Shown here: one piece after another, positions 55,266 through 63,940 of the stretch
How the letters are laid out: each line of letters begins with the position of its first letter
How positions within the stretch are numbered: the stretch's first letter is position 1
Source: Caballeronia peredens
GTDB lineage: Bacteria; Pseudomonadota; Gammaproteobacteria; Burkholderiales; Burkholderiaceae
Direction of reading: 5' to 3'
DNA: 64,000 nt
Assembly (NCBI GenBank): GCA_001544595.2
Contig: FCOH02000008.1
Coordinates: 1-64,000 of the forward strand
The notes under the pieces: model-generated
What the model was told of the DNA's origin: nothing
Seen by the model: only the letters and a program-made list of their open reading frames with translations
Database searches by the model: none
Translations under genes and position numbers: made by a program

Positions 55266-58143
55266 ATTCCTGAGTCCAGTAAAGGACATTCACTTCATAT
55301 TCCACGCTAATTCCGCTGTCGCTGGCCGGAAAGGCGATGGCGAAGGCCATGATGGGTTTGTCCCACCCAGGCACGATTTGGGACTTCGGCTTGCCTGCGT
55401 ATGGGGCGAGTGGATAGAGAAGCAGCAACCCGCGGTCCAAGGCGCCGCCAATTTTGCCGCGGGCCATGCGCATACCTTTTCCGCTTGGCACCGACGGCAT
55501 GGTGACGCGTCCTCGTGCCGGGTCGGGCTTCCAGGCAGCACGCGTGATTTCGAGAGCCTCGCGCCAAGCGTCGTCATCCAAATCAATTCCCTCGTCGGCC
55601 GGATCGGTCAGCACTCCGATGGCGAAACTAGCCGAGTCTCTTTGATTCGGCGATTCGTGATCGTCGGGCGTGCGCATCGGGAAGGACTCGATGCAGATGC
55701 CTTCCGTGAATTCGTAAGGATTGCTCTCGTCGCTGCCTTCGGCCAACAGGGCAACGCTCCACAGATCCAACTGACCTATCTCGTTCATCTTGCGGATAAA
55801 TTCCGCAAGCACCGGAGCTTTGGCGCTGGTCGCATTGGGGTGAGTCGCATATGCGCCCAAGAATGCCAGCACCTTCGAAACGTCTACATCCGTCCACAGC
55901 CGCGAACGTGGCCACGAGTCGGCTTTACCGTTACGCTCGAATCTTTGGCCGTGGACCATAGATTGTCCAAGGGACGCGATCAAATCTCTCGTCGCAGAAA
56001 GGTTGGTTTCTTGCGTCTTGGCGTCGCGGTGGAAGAGGATTGTTTGTGGGCGCGTTCCGCTGTAGGTCAAGGACAGCGTCTGCGCGTTGCGCATCTTCAA
56101 GGGCGACGTGACCGTAAGCACCTCGTGAGATATCACCTTGAGGCCATAGTCTTCGGGCGTGAGATTCGCATTGGCCATGAAGTCGAATTCTTCTCGCAGT
56201 TCCTCGGACGCGTCAGCGATGTGGCCGAACCAGCGTACCAAGTCGGGCGATGTGTAGAGACGACAGAGATCCAGATATCCTGGCCGATAGCCGAACCATC
56301 GGCCCATTTGCATCAGCGTGTCGTACATCTTCGTGGTGCGTACGAAATAGCTTACGCAGAGTCCTTCGAGTGTCAACCCACGCGCCAGTTTGTCGCCGCC
56401 AATGGCGATGACCTTGAGTGTCGAGCCTGGGGTGGCGTAGTCTAAAGCGTCCTTGGCCGTGCCATTGATTGAACGCACCTCGATGTCTTCCAGGACATCG
56501 GGAAGTGCCTCCTGCACCTCATCCCATGTCGGCAATGCTGCAGGCCGCTCTTCGCCGGTAGAAAGTTCAGAGACTCTGGCACTAGTCGGAATGAAGTCCA
56601 GCTCCCATAGCTCCCTCATCTGGGTCAGCAGGCTATCGGCTTCGATGCCTCTGCAGATTTTCTGGCGCATGCTACGCACCGCATCTTCGACCTGAAGCCG
56701 TACATGGTCCTGCACCGCTACAAAGCGCGTAACGTGGATCAGCATGGAGCTGTGCGCCGCTCCTTGTCCGCGTAGTTCGCGCACTGCGCAGGCAAGGACG
56801 AAGGCGCAGATGGCCTTGCGCAAAGAGGGCGGAGTCATCTCCTGCCCGTTGTATTCCGGAACGTACGTCTTTTTGTGTTTTGGCGGCATCCAACCTGAGT
56901 CGGTCTCGGGATCGTAATGGTCGAGAATGACGCGAGAGAGTGGAAGTTCGCCCTTGCGCCCATCCTTGGTCATCCTTCCAAAGAGGCGGGCAGGGCCGAC
57001 GTAGTTCGACGGCGCAGCTAGATTGATGATGAAGGAGCGCGGGAAGAGGTCGGGGCCTTCCTTCGTTGTGGTTCCCTTGTGGTGGATGAAGATATTGGCG
57101 AAGGGCGTCGCAGTGTAGCCAACGTAGGCTTTTCGAGTGAATGCATGCAGGATCTGTCGAATGAGGCTGTTGATAGTTTTGGGTTGATGCTCCTCGTCGG
57201 GAGTACCGTCCTCATCGAACAATTGCTCGCCGGTGTCCACGGAGGCGTTATCCGCCTCGTCGTCGATCATCAGTAACGGTAGTTTGGTAACGACCTTTCT
57301 GCCGTCTTTGGTGGCATCGAACACGCGCGACTGAATCCAGTTCAAAAGAGCGGTGAGGACAGTCTTTTGCTTCTTGACCACAAAGAGCCATGGACGCTCT
57401 TCTGGTGAAATGCCGTGGAAATGCTTTGCGATTGCCTTGTTGAAGTCGCCGTTGTCTGCGCGCGTTGTCGCGGAGTTCGTTTTCAGATCCTCGCCGAACT
57501 CGGCCACTCCTATGGGCAAACCAGGATCGCGGTCCACCGTCGTTTCATAGCCCAAGAAGCCCTCTTCGAGGCGCATTTGAGTTTGTGAGCGCAGATTGTT
57601 GTGCGTGCCTGCCAGCACGATGATGATTTTGTAGCCGGCATCCGCCGCCTTGCAGATTAGGCCCGAGTAGTTGCTGGTCTTGCCTGATTGAACATGGCCG
57701 ACGACAAGCCCTCGGCGATCCCATGCGTCCGTCCGATGCGGATCTTCGAGAAGGGCCAAGATGTTGTCAGTTGCGTCATCGAGGCCATCTACGACATTGT
57801 CGGAGAGCTTGGCTTCGAGGTAATCGCGGTAGCGGCGCCAATAGTGCCAATCTTTCTTACGGGCGGCATTGAGCCAATGGATATGGCCGGCATCGTCTTT
57901 GAGTGTCGTGGCCTTGCCGATCCAGTGACTGAATCGCTGAATGAGCGTGGCAACCGCCAACGGCTGGTCCACAGTGGAAGTGGCGTCGGTCTCGAACATT
58001 TCCGCAGCTCGGGCCACTTTCTCGGCGATGTAGGCTGCCGTAACTTTCGACTTGTCCTTCTCCGCTTTCACCAACCGCTGTGCGGTGGCGATCACGTTCT
58101 CGAGCAGTTCCAATTGGGCTGCCGCAGTTTCTGCCGGGATCAC
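55249..58143 (-). CDS. Z1-domain superfamily II ATPase
   Basis: This 964-residue protein has a P-loop GHVQSGKT (149-156), DDEAD (294-298), TATPFAN (344-350), and the helicase motif VI-like QMGRWFGYR (612-620) preceded by GGDKLARGLTLEG, hallmark of Z1 proteins. It starts at a GTG overlapping the GHKL stop (GTGA). Z1 proteins are ATP-dependent motors linked to restriction-like defence. It is intact and of usual length. Confidence 0.93.
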   Translation of the reverse strand: MIPAETAAAQLELLENVIATAQRLVKAEKDKSKVTAAYIAEKVARAAEMFETDATSTVDQPLAVATLIQRFSHWIGKATTLKDDAGHIHWLNAARKKDWHYWRRYRDYLEAKLSDNVVDGLDDATDNILALLEDPHRTDAWDRRGLVVGHVQSGKTSNYSGLICKAADAGYKIIIVLAGTHNNLRSQTQMRLEEGFLGYETTVDRDPGLPIGVAEFGEDLKTNSATTRADNGDFNKAIAKHFHGISPEERPWLFVVKKQKTVLTALLNWIQSRVFDATKDGRKVVTKLPLLMIDDEADNASVDTGEQLFDEDGTPDEEHQPKTINSLIRQILHAFTRKAYVGYTATPFANIFIHHKGTTTKEGPDLFPRSFIINLAAPSNYVGPARLFGRMTKDGRKGELPLSRVILDHYDPETDSGWMPPKHKKTYVPEYNGQEMTPPSLRKAICAFVLACAVRELRGQGAAHSSMLIHVTRFVAVQDHVRLQVEDAVRSMRQKICRGIEADSLLTQMRELWELDFIPTSARVSELSTGEERPAALPTWDEVQEALPDVLEDIEVRSINGTAKDALDYATPGSTLKVIAIGGDKLARGLTLEGLCVSYFVRTTKMYDTLMQMGRWFGYRPGYLDLCRLYTSPDLVRWFGHIADASEELREEFDFMANANLTPEDYGLKVISHEVLTVTSPLKMRNAQTLSLTYSGTRPQTILFHRDAKTQETNLSATRDLIASLGQSMVHGQRFERNGKADSWPRSRLWTDVDVSKVLAFLGAYATHPNATSAKAPVLAEFIRKMNEIGQLDLWSVALLAEGSDESNPYEFTEGICIESFPMRTPDDHESPNQRDSASFAIGVLTDPADEGIDLDDDAWREALEITRAAWKPDPARGRVTMPSVPSGKGMRMARGKIGGALDRGLLLLYPLAPYAGKPKSQIVPGWDKPIMAFAIAFPASDSGISVEYEVNVLYWTQEYGPTE

Positions 58144-59633
58144 GGATTACTCCCAAGCCGCGCCACGAGCGCGGGAAATTTGTGAAAGGGTTCGGTGCGC
58201 AGTATTGCCTTGCGGGCCTCGTCTACGCTTAGATTCTTTCGCTGGATCAGGTCATCGAAGAGAATGGTCGCGATCTCGACCACCGCCTCATTGGGCTCTC
58301 CATCGAAACAGGTGTGCGGTGTTTCTTTGTTCTCAGCGGTGTCGAGCCAGATGCGCTGGACCGGGACCGTTTCTTCGATCACCCGAATCATTGCTTTAAT
58401 CAAGGGTTGGAGATCGCCAGCGCTGTCGAGCACGGCCGCGACGGAGGGATGTTTCTCATCGATTCGATACCGCATACCTGCCTTGAGCCGTTCCACACGC
58501 CAAGCTTGTTCAACTGGCCTATCGCCTTGGCTCGGCGTCGGGGTTGCGCGATAGGCGAACACCCGGCGAGCGCGCTCGCGCGTGTTCTCGGCGAACTGAG
58601 TGAGCCAGGGTTTAAGCGACACTGGGGGCCGGGCCGTGGACTTCCTGACGTCGATCTTCCACTCGGCGTCGGCCGTGTTGGGGATGTCGATGCGGATGCG
58701 CGCCAGACGATGTGCTTCTTCTCGATTCCATACGCGCGAATTACCCAGACCGAGCCAGCCTCCTGCGACCAAGAGTCTCTCGTTGCGGTAAACGTAAAAA
58801 CCCTGCTGGGCAGTCCATCCTGCTGGACCTGCATTGGCGTCGAACTCAGCTGCCGTCAGCTTGTCGCGGTGTGGCAAGACATGGCATTGAATCTCGACCG
58901 TTCCATATTCGGTATGGTGCTTCGCGGACGGAGGCGCCCATGCCTTGGCTATGTGCCCTGTCATGAATGGGTCCCAGGGCTTGACGGATCGACCGTTCAA
59001 AAACAGCTTCAGACGCGCAAGCGGATCTTGGAGAAAACGGTGGAAAACCATCGCCAAATGGGCTTCGACATCGTCGATCAAAACCAAGAAGTCGTCCGAC
59101 TTGTAGCCGTCTGTAACGATGCGGTCGAGTGTCTCCCACAATACGAGAGTCCCAGCCATCTTGCCCTTCAAGCTCTCGATAAACGACTTCGAGCCAGGGG
59201 CAGGGTCTTCGAAGAGAAGCCATCCGCTGTCTGGGTTGGCGGCCAGTTCGGTCAAGTCCCACCGCAGGCAGCTCTGGATATCGTCCTTGACGGTGGCCAC
59301 CGTGAGGCGGCGGCATTGCGAGAAGGATGCGGTTTTGAGTCCCATGCCGAAGCGGCCTAGGTCGTGCGCTTCGCGGGCGACCAGCGGGTTCTTGTCGCCA
59401 AGCCGCATCGCACTTTCAAGCTCGGCGTCGCTCATGCCGCGCCCGTTATCGAGGACCGATATACGGCTATTCTGTCCAGCCCAGGAAAAATCGATGCGAA
59501 CTTCAGTCGCGCCAGCGGAAATGCTGTTGTCCACGATGTCAGCGAGTGCTGCTGCGGTCGAATAGCCGAGGCCGCGAAGCGATTCAAGCATCGACACGGC
59601 TCGCGGAGGCGCGTTTCGCGTTTTTGGGATCAT
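58140..59633 (-). CDS. GHKL/MORC-type ATPase
   Basis: This 497-residue protein has the GHKL ATP site: N-box ADIVDNSISAGA (about 31-42), DNGRGM (62-67) and GRFGMGLK (93-100), as in MutL/MORC/Hsp90. The rest is a MORC-like S5-fold plus helical tail. I take the ATG at 59633, which overlaps the sigma-gene stop (ATGA); a TTG two codons upstream is possible. Such ATPases accompany Z1, DUF4420 and AIPR genes in restriction-like systems, where they may act as DNA-clamping sensors. Confidence 0.9.
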   Translation of the reverse strand: MIPKTRNAPPRAVSMLESLRGLGYSTAAALADIVDNSISAGATEVRIDFSWAGQNSRISVLDNGRGMSDAELESAMRLGDKNPLVAREAHDLGRFGMGLKTASFSQCRRLTVATVKDDIQSCLRWDLTELAANPDSGWLLFEDPAPGSKSFIESLKGKMAGTLVLWETLDRIVTDGYKSDDFLVLIDDVEAHLAMVFHRFLQDPLARLKLFLNGRSVKPWDPFMTGHIAKAWAPPSAKHHTEYGTVEIQCHVLPHRDKLTAAEFDANAGPAGWTAQQGFYVYRNERLLVAGGWLGLGNSRVWNREEAHRLARIRIDIPNTADAEWKIDVRKSTARPPVSLKPWLTQFAENTRERARRVFAYRATPTPSQGDRPVEQAWRVERLKAGMRYRIDEKHPSVAAVLDSAGDLQPLIKAMIRVIEETVPVQRIWLDTAENKETPHTCFDGEPNEAVVEIATILFDDLIQRKNLSVDEARKAILRTEPFHKFPALVARLGSNP

Positions 59634-62203
59634 CTCCAATAGCCCTTCCCTGGCCAGAACTCGAACCCCAAAGCAAGCAGCTTGCGGATCAATCTGCGGT
59701 AACGGCTATCCGGTGCGGAAGTGAGGTTAACCCATATTCTTCCCGACGGGCCGTCGCGGTCGTCGTCGACGAAGATGCCCATGTCTGCGACTTCTGAGAG
59801 GAGCCTGTCGATGCCCGTCGGGCGCGCGGATGGTGGGGCGCTCTGGCTCGGGGGAGCTGTCTTGGTAGCGACAGGTCGTGGCGTCGCTTTGCCTTTTGAT
59901 GGTTGCTCGGCGCTGTTTTTTTTCTCTTTGGTTTCTGTGGAAAGTGGGGCGCCGAAGACCGCGTGCGCAAACGCATCCATTCGATTTGGGCGCCTCAATT
60001 TTACGAGCGCAGCGTTCTCGATCTGGCGGACGCGTTCTCTCGTGACCCCGTATCGGCGGCCAATTTCGTCAAGTGTCAACGCCTCTTCGACACCGATGCC
60101 GAAACGCAGGCGAATAACCTGCTCTTCCTGGGGTTTTAACGTGGACAGCAGCTTGTCAATTGCACTGAGTAATTCGAACCCAGATGCGATATCCATGGGA
60201 TCTGGTAAGACGAAATCGGATCGGACCTCGACGGCGATCAGCTCGTCGATGGGTAGTTCATGGATCGGCAACGGTTCAGGAGTGATGCGTTGAAGCTCGA
60301 CGACTTTGTGGGCGGCCATGTTCAAACGAGCCGCGATCTCGTCGAGCTCGGGCGCGCGCGCTGTCTCCAATTCAAATGCCTGAATCTCTCGGGAAAGGCG
60401 CTGGACCTTTTCGTGGACATGGACCGGAACGCGGATCGTCCTGCATTTGTCGGCGATGTGTCGCCCAATCTGCTGACGTATCCACCAAGTGGCATACGTT
60501 GAGAACTTGAAACCGCGACGCCAATCGAAGCGTTCGATGGCCTTAAGCAGGCCAATGTTTCCTTCTTGTGCCAAGTCGTCCAATGGTTCACCGCTGTATC
60601 GGTACTTTTTGGCGAGATGGAAAACGAGCTTCAAGTTGGCGATCGCCATTCGTTCGCGGGCCCACTGGTGGGCCTTCATGGCGTTCGCGTATTGGCTGGC
60701 CGATCCGGAGTCGCCGTCGTCTGCGATATCCACCATTTCTAAAAGGAAGCGCCGACTCAGCCGAAGTGCCGACAGCGTTTCACGGATAGCTTGCCATCCC
60801 GCTCCATGCTGGGCAGAGCCGACCGGAAGGCTCGCGAGCCGGTCCAGCGCATCCATGAAGTCCGGGGCTTGATCGTCACGCGGGCAGTTCTCGAATTGGA
60901 GGCCGCGATCGTGCTCCGCTGTTTCGCCAGCCGGCGCCGATGTGGCCGCGTCGGCATCGTTTTCGTCTTCAAGAGAGGGCTCAAGCTCTGGCTGGGTGTC
61001 GGCGGGGCCAAGCGACAACCATGCCAAAGGCTGTCGTCCTGTCCTGACCAAGTGTCCCGCCGCCAAAGTGAGGTCAATGCCGCGTGGCCAGGCGGCCAGG
61101 GCGTCGAGCGCTCTTTCCAACTCGCTTTCCATGGCGCGGCTCAGTGCGACCTCTTCGTCCGCAGAAATGAGCCTTTTTCGTTGGAATTCCTTTTGGTAAA
61201 TGTACAGGGGCTCTGTTCGATTGGAGGCGAGACTGTCGATGGCGGCCAAAGCATTGGCTACCATTTCTTCTTCGTCCAGCGATTCCTCTGGTTTTACGTA
61301 GACTTCAAAGTTTTCGGTGGCGGTGGCACTGGTGTATTCGAATCGTTCATCGACCTCGGCCCCGAGATCGTTGATTATCATGCTCAGCTGCGCTTCAACC
61401 TCTGGGTTTGCGGACCGGTCATCGTTGACCGACAGCGCTTCAACCCACATGTGCGGCACGCTGCCCTCGCGGACGGCTCGAAGCATTAGCAGGCGGAGCC
61501 GATCCAGAACTTCGGCGTCGTCCGTGCGCGCCAATGGCTGCGATCTTTCCGGCAAGTAGGCGTCAATATCGTCCCAATCAACTGAAGAGTCGACGGGTTC
61601 GTATTCCGTTATGCCGGCTTGAATTGCGCTCGCGGCCTGAGCGACCGACAAATCCGCATCGGGTGGTGGTCGGTCTTCCTCGGGTTCCCAGCCGAACAAG
61701 TCAAAGTCGGGCGTGTTTTCTGGTTCCGTCACGTCATCGACTATGACCGGGGCAGGATGCCGTGCCATGTCCGCTTCAGTCACGCTTGCCCCGATCGGAT
61801 ACGCGGGGTGTTCCGGGGCTTGGGCGTCTAAAACTTCGATGGGGCCATTGGAGGGTGGGGGCACGCTAGGGGCTTGATCGCCAAAAGCCCCGATCGAGGC
61901 TTGGGCTGATTTGAGGACGGCGGCAGCCTCGTGTGCGCCTGCGGCAACTGCAATGGCAAGGGCCGTTTGTCCAGAGGGATCGAGTAGACCGTCGTCAGCT
62001 CCTGCATCGAGCAGCAGTTTGCAGATGGCAGGCTTGTTTCGAGTTGCCGACAACATTAGAGGCGTCAAACCGTTTCGGTCGCGGGCGTTGAGATCGTCGC
62101 CTCGGTCGATGTGAATCTGAATGGCGCTCTCGATCCCAGCCATCACGGCTATTCTTAAAAACCGGCTGAGAGGCCGAGCACTAGCGACGCTCGTGTCGTT
62201 CAC
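59630..62203 (-). CDS. Ankyrin-repeat sigma70 fusion, first gene of defence operon
   Basis: This 857-residue protein starts at a GTG at 62203 with AGGGGGAG upstream; a TTG at 62266 adds 21 residues. It has ankyrin repeats at about 14-99 (NGLTPLMLSA, LLLDAGADDG), an acidic low-complexity linker to ~330, then a full RpoD-like sigma: region 1.2 (333-362), region 2 (521-596, with QEGNIGLLKAIERFDWRRG in part and WWIRQQIG at 573-580), region 3, and region 4 (HTH 713-729, VTRERVRQIE). A novel ~60-residue tail ends RRLIRKLLALGFEFWPGKGY. It could redirect RNA polymerase on infection. It overlaps the GHKL gene by ATGA. Confidence 0.88.
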   Translation of the reverse strand: MNDTSVASARPLSRFLRIAVMAGIESAIQIHIDRGDDLNARDRNGLTPLMLSATRNKPAICKLLLDAGADDGLLDPSGQTALAIAVAAGAHEAAAVLKSAQASIGAFGDQAPSVPPPSNGPIEVLDAQAPEHPAYPIGASVTEADMARHPAPVIVDDVTEPENTPDFDLFGWEPEEDRPPPDADLSVAQAASAIQAGITEYEPVDSSVDWDDIDAYLPERSQPLARTDDAEVLDRLRLLMLRAVREGSVPHMWVEALSVNDDRSANPEVEAQLSMIINDLGAEVDERFEYTSATATENFEVYVKPEESLDEEEMVANALAAIDSLASNRTEPLYIYQKEFQRKRLISADEEVALSRAMESELERALDALAAWPRGIDLTLAAGHLVRTGRQPLAWLSLGPADTQPELEPSLEDENDADAATSAPAGETAEHDRGLQFENCPRDDQAPDFMDALDRLASLPVGSAQHGAGWQAIRETLSALRLSRRFLLEMVDIADDGDSGSASQYANAMKAHQWARERMAIANLKLVFHLAKKYRYSGEPLDDLAQEGNIGLLKAIERFDWRRGFKFSTYATWWIRQQIGRHIADKCRTIRVPVHVHEKVQRLSREIQAFELETARAPELDEIAARLNMAAHKVVELQRITPEPLPIHELPIDELIAVEVRSDFVLPDPMDIASGFELLSAIDKLLSTLKPQEEQVIRLRFGIGVEEALTLDEIGRRYGVTRERVRQIENAALVKLRRPNRMDAFAHAVFGAPLSTETKEKKNSAEQPSKGKATPRPVATKTAPPSQSAPPSARPTGIDRLLSEVADMGIFVDDDRDGPSGRIWVNLTSAPDSRYRRLIRKLLALGFEFWPGKGYWR

Positions 62204-62395
62204 GCGCGCGTCTCCCCCTGGGCCGCTCCGTTGACCGCCTCTCCCAGTTGCCGGAGGGGCACCCAAAATATTTTTATCATTGTTAGGAGGTGGTCGTGGC
62301 CAGACAGCTCTGATGTCCCGTTGGCCATATTGGCTCTGTCGAGTTTGTATCGAAGGGAATTCTACAGGAGATAACTAAGGCCGAAATGGCTTCGA

Positions 62396-62423
62396 GAATC
62401 AAACACTCGACCTACGGCTTAAG
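62396..62423 (-). other. tRNA-Lys-like 3' fragment, reverse orientation
   Basis: On the minus strand, CTTAAGCCGTAGGTCGAGTG followed by TTTGATTC matches the tRNA-Lys att sequence (31401-31428) at 25 of 28 positions. No D-arm or acceptor stem is present. It lies between the defence operon's start and the right margin of the island. Confidence 0.6.
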
Positions 62424-62858
62424 ATGCATCAGAGCACATCCTCAAGCCCTTTCCGATCGGGTCAGATTCAATAGCTTCCGAGAAGGCCCGGCTCGGCTGC
62501 TTGTTGCGCCCCCCCGCTTCGCACTCACTGTTGATGGGCCGGTGTTCAGAGCGGAAGCAAGGACTGTTCGGCTCAGATGGAGCTTTCACGCAGAGCACGG
62601 ATCTTCGCCGCATCGTACTCGGGCACTGCCCCCTTGCATGAGAGCGTCACGACTCCCATCGCGAGTCGTGGCCAGCGAGTAGATCCTCGGCAGGCTGTCA
62701 GCACGACAACCGGCGAACCGGGCCTCAAATGTCCGCTTACCCGGCAAAGTCTTTCAGACTGAGGCACTTGACGTTTTTAGTACGCGTTTTAGTACACATG
62801 CATAAACTCGAATCCAGTAAGTATCTGTACCGGTGCATCTTTTGCTGCGCTTGATCGC
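62424..62858. other. Right margin of the defence island
   Basis: No intact gene. A 64-residue minus-strand frame (62573-62767) ends EYDAAKIRALRES, which resembles the region before the helix-turn-helix of HigA-type antitoxins, then stops; it may be a truncated regulator. Confidence in it is low. Confidence 0.35.
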
Positions 62859-62868
62859 TTCTGCATTG
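62859..62868 (+). other. Candidate right att copy (mnmE-end-like)
   Basis: TTCTGCATTG, identical to the first 10 bases of the mnmE 3'-end site at 49407, in the same orientation. It sits immediately before the IS66-type sequence. A chance match of this length in 13 kb is about 1%. Confidence 0.4.
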
Positions 62869-63116
62869 CAAGGTACGCCTAAACGTCGTCAAACCTTCCC
62901 GACATACGCTTCGCGCACGTCGAGAGATTGCGATGATGCTGCCGACACGACCACCGTACTGAAGTTACCTGGATAGCCTCCATCAGGGCGACACGGTATA
63001 GTCTCGCCGAAATATCTTCGGGGGCAGACAATGAAAAGTATCCGTCAGCGCAACCCGTCTTGATGGTCCGCGTGCATGATGCGAAGGTTTCGCCATCGTA
63101 GTGATGGAGTGATGCG

Positions 63117-63536
63117 ATGGACGACGACGTGATGGGGCGAGCTGTCGTGCGAACGGGCGCTCGGCGCCCTCGCCAAGGCGAGGCATTCTGGCGAGAGATG
63201 GTCGCCGCATGGAAGATGAGTGGCGTTGGCACTCGGCGCTTCTGTCGCGAACAGGGTCTTGCCGTCAGCACTTTTGGATTGTGGCGCAAGAAGTTTACGG
63301 GCGAGACGCCTGCAACGAGTCCGCTGGCCGTGACGGCCGACGCCGCGTTCGTCATTGCTCGCCTCGAAGGTGAGCCTGCGGCGACACCATCATCTGCGTC
63401 GGCCGATACGTCATCATCGTCGACGCGTGATCGCGTGACGTTATCGATCGCCGGCGTTCGCATCGAAATGAGTGGCGTGCATGCCGAGCGCATCGTGCGC
63501 TTCGTGCTTGGCCAGCTTGGCGGTGCACGGTGCTGA
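63117..63536 (+). CDS. tnpA: IS66 TnpA-like accessory protein
   Basis: This 139-residue protein has the IS66 TnpA layout: WREMVAAWKMSGVGTRRFCRE helix-turn-helix region (about 26-60, quoted in part), then a Thr/Ser/Ala-rich linker and a C-terminal VTLSIAGVRIEMSG strand. It is a small DNA-binding helper of transposition. It overlaps tnpB by 7 bases. Confidence 0.88.
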   Translation: MDDDVMGRAVVRTGARRPRQGEAFWREMVAAWKMSGVGTRRFCREQGLAVSTFGLWRKKFTGETPATSPLAVTADAAFVIARLEGEPAATPSSASADTSSSSTRDRVTLSIAGVRIEMSGVHAERIVRFVLGQLGGARC

Positions 63537-63877
63537 TCGCCGCTGATGTTCGGGCCTACATCTGCCGCGAGCCGGTCGACATGCGCAAGTCGATCGACAC
63601 TCTGTCGTATCTGGTCGAACCGCTGCTTGCGCAGAAGCCGGCTTCGGGCAACTTGTTCGTGTTCGTCGGGCGTGACCGCACGAAGGTGAAGTGCCTCTAT
63701 TGGGACCGTACCGGATTCGCGCTTTGGTACAAACGACTTGAACACGGACATTTCCCATCACCGGCCTCGCTCGCACAACGCGGCTTCACGCTTGCGGAAC
63801 TCAATGCGTGGCTCGAAGGTATTGAGATTCCGGCGCGCGAGCCTCATCGCGCCGTCGCGGTGACGCGCGTGGCTTAA
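63530..63877 (+). CDS. tnpB: IS66 TnpB accessory protein
   Basis: This 115-residue protein contains YICREPVDMRKSIDTLS, FVFVGRDRTKVKCLYWDRTGFALWYKRLE (in parts: NLFVFVGRDRTKVK, FALWYKRLE), the strongly conserved core of IS66 Orf2. It is of standard length and intact. Confidence 0.95.
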   Translation: MLIAADVRAYICREPVDMRKSIDTLSYLVEPLLAQKPASGNLFVFVGRDRTKVKCLYWDRTGFALWYKRLEHGHFPSPASLAQRGFTLAELNAWLEGIEIPAREPHRAVAVTRVA

Positions 63878-63940
63878 ACGCTGCCCTGAATCGTGCACAG
63901 CGCTCACCGAAGCTTGTAAACGTCGCGCGAGTTGGGCATC

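Noticed and set aside
62386..62682. 98-residue ORF right of the defence operon
   Set aside because: No ribosome site, no domain, and it overlaps the reverse tRNA-Lys-like fragment.
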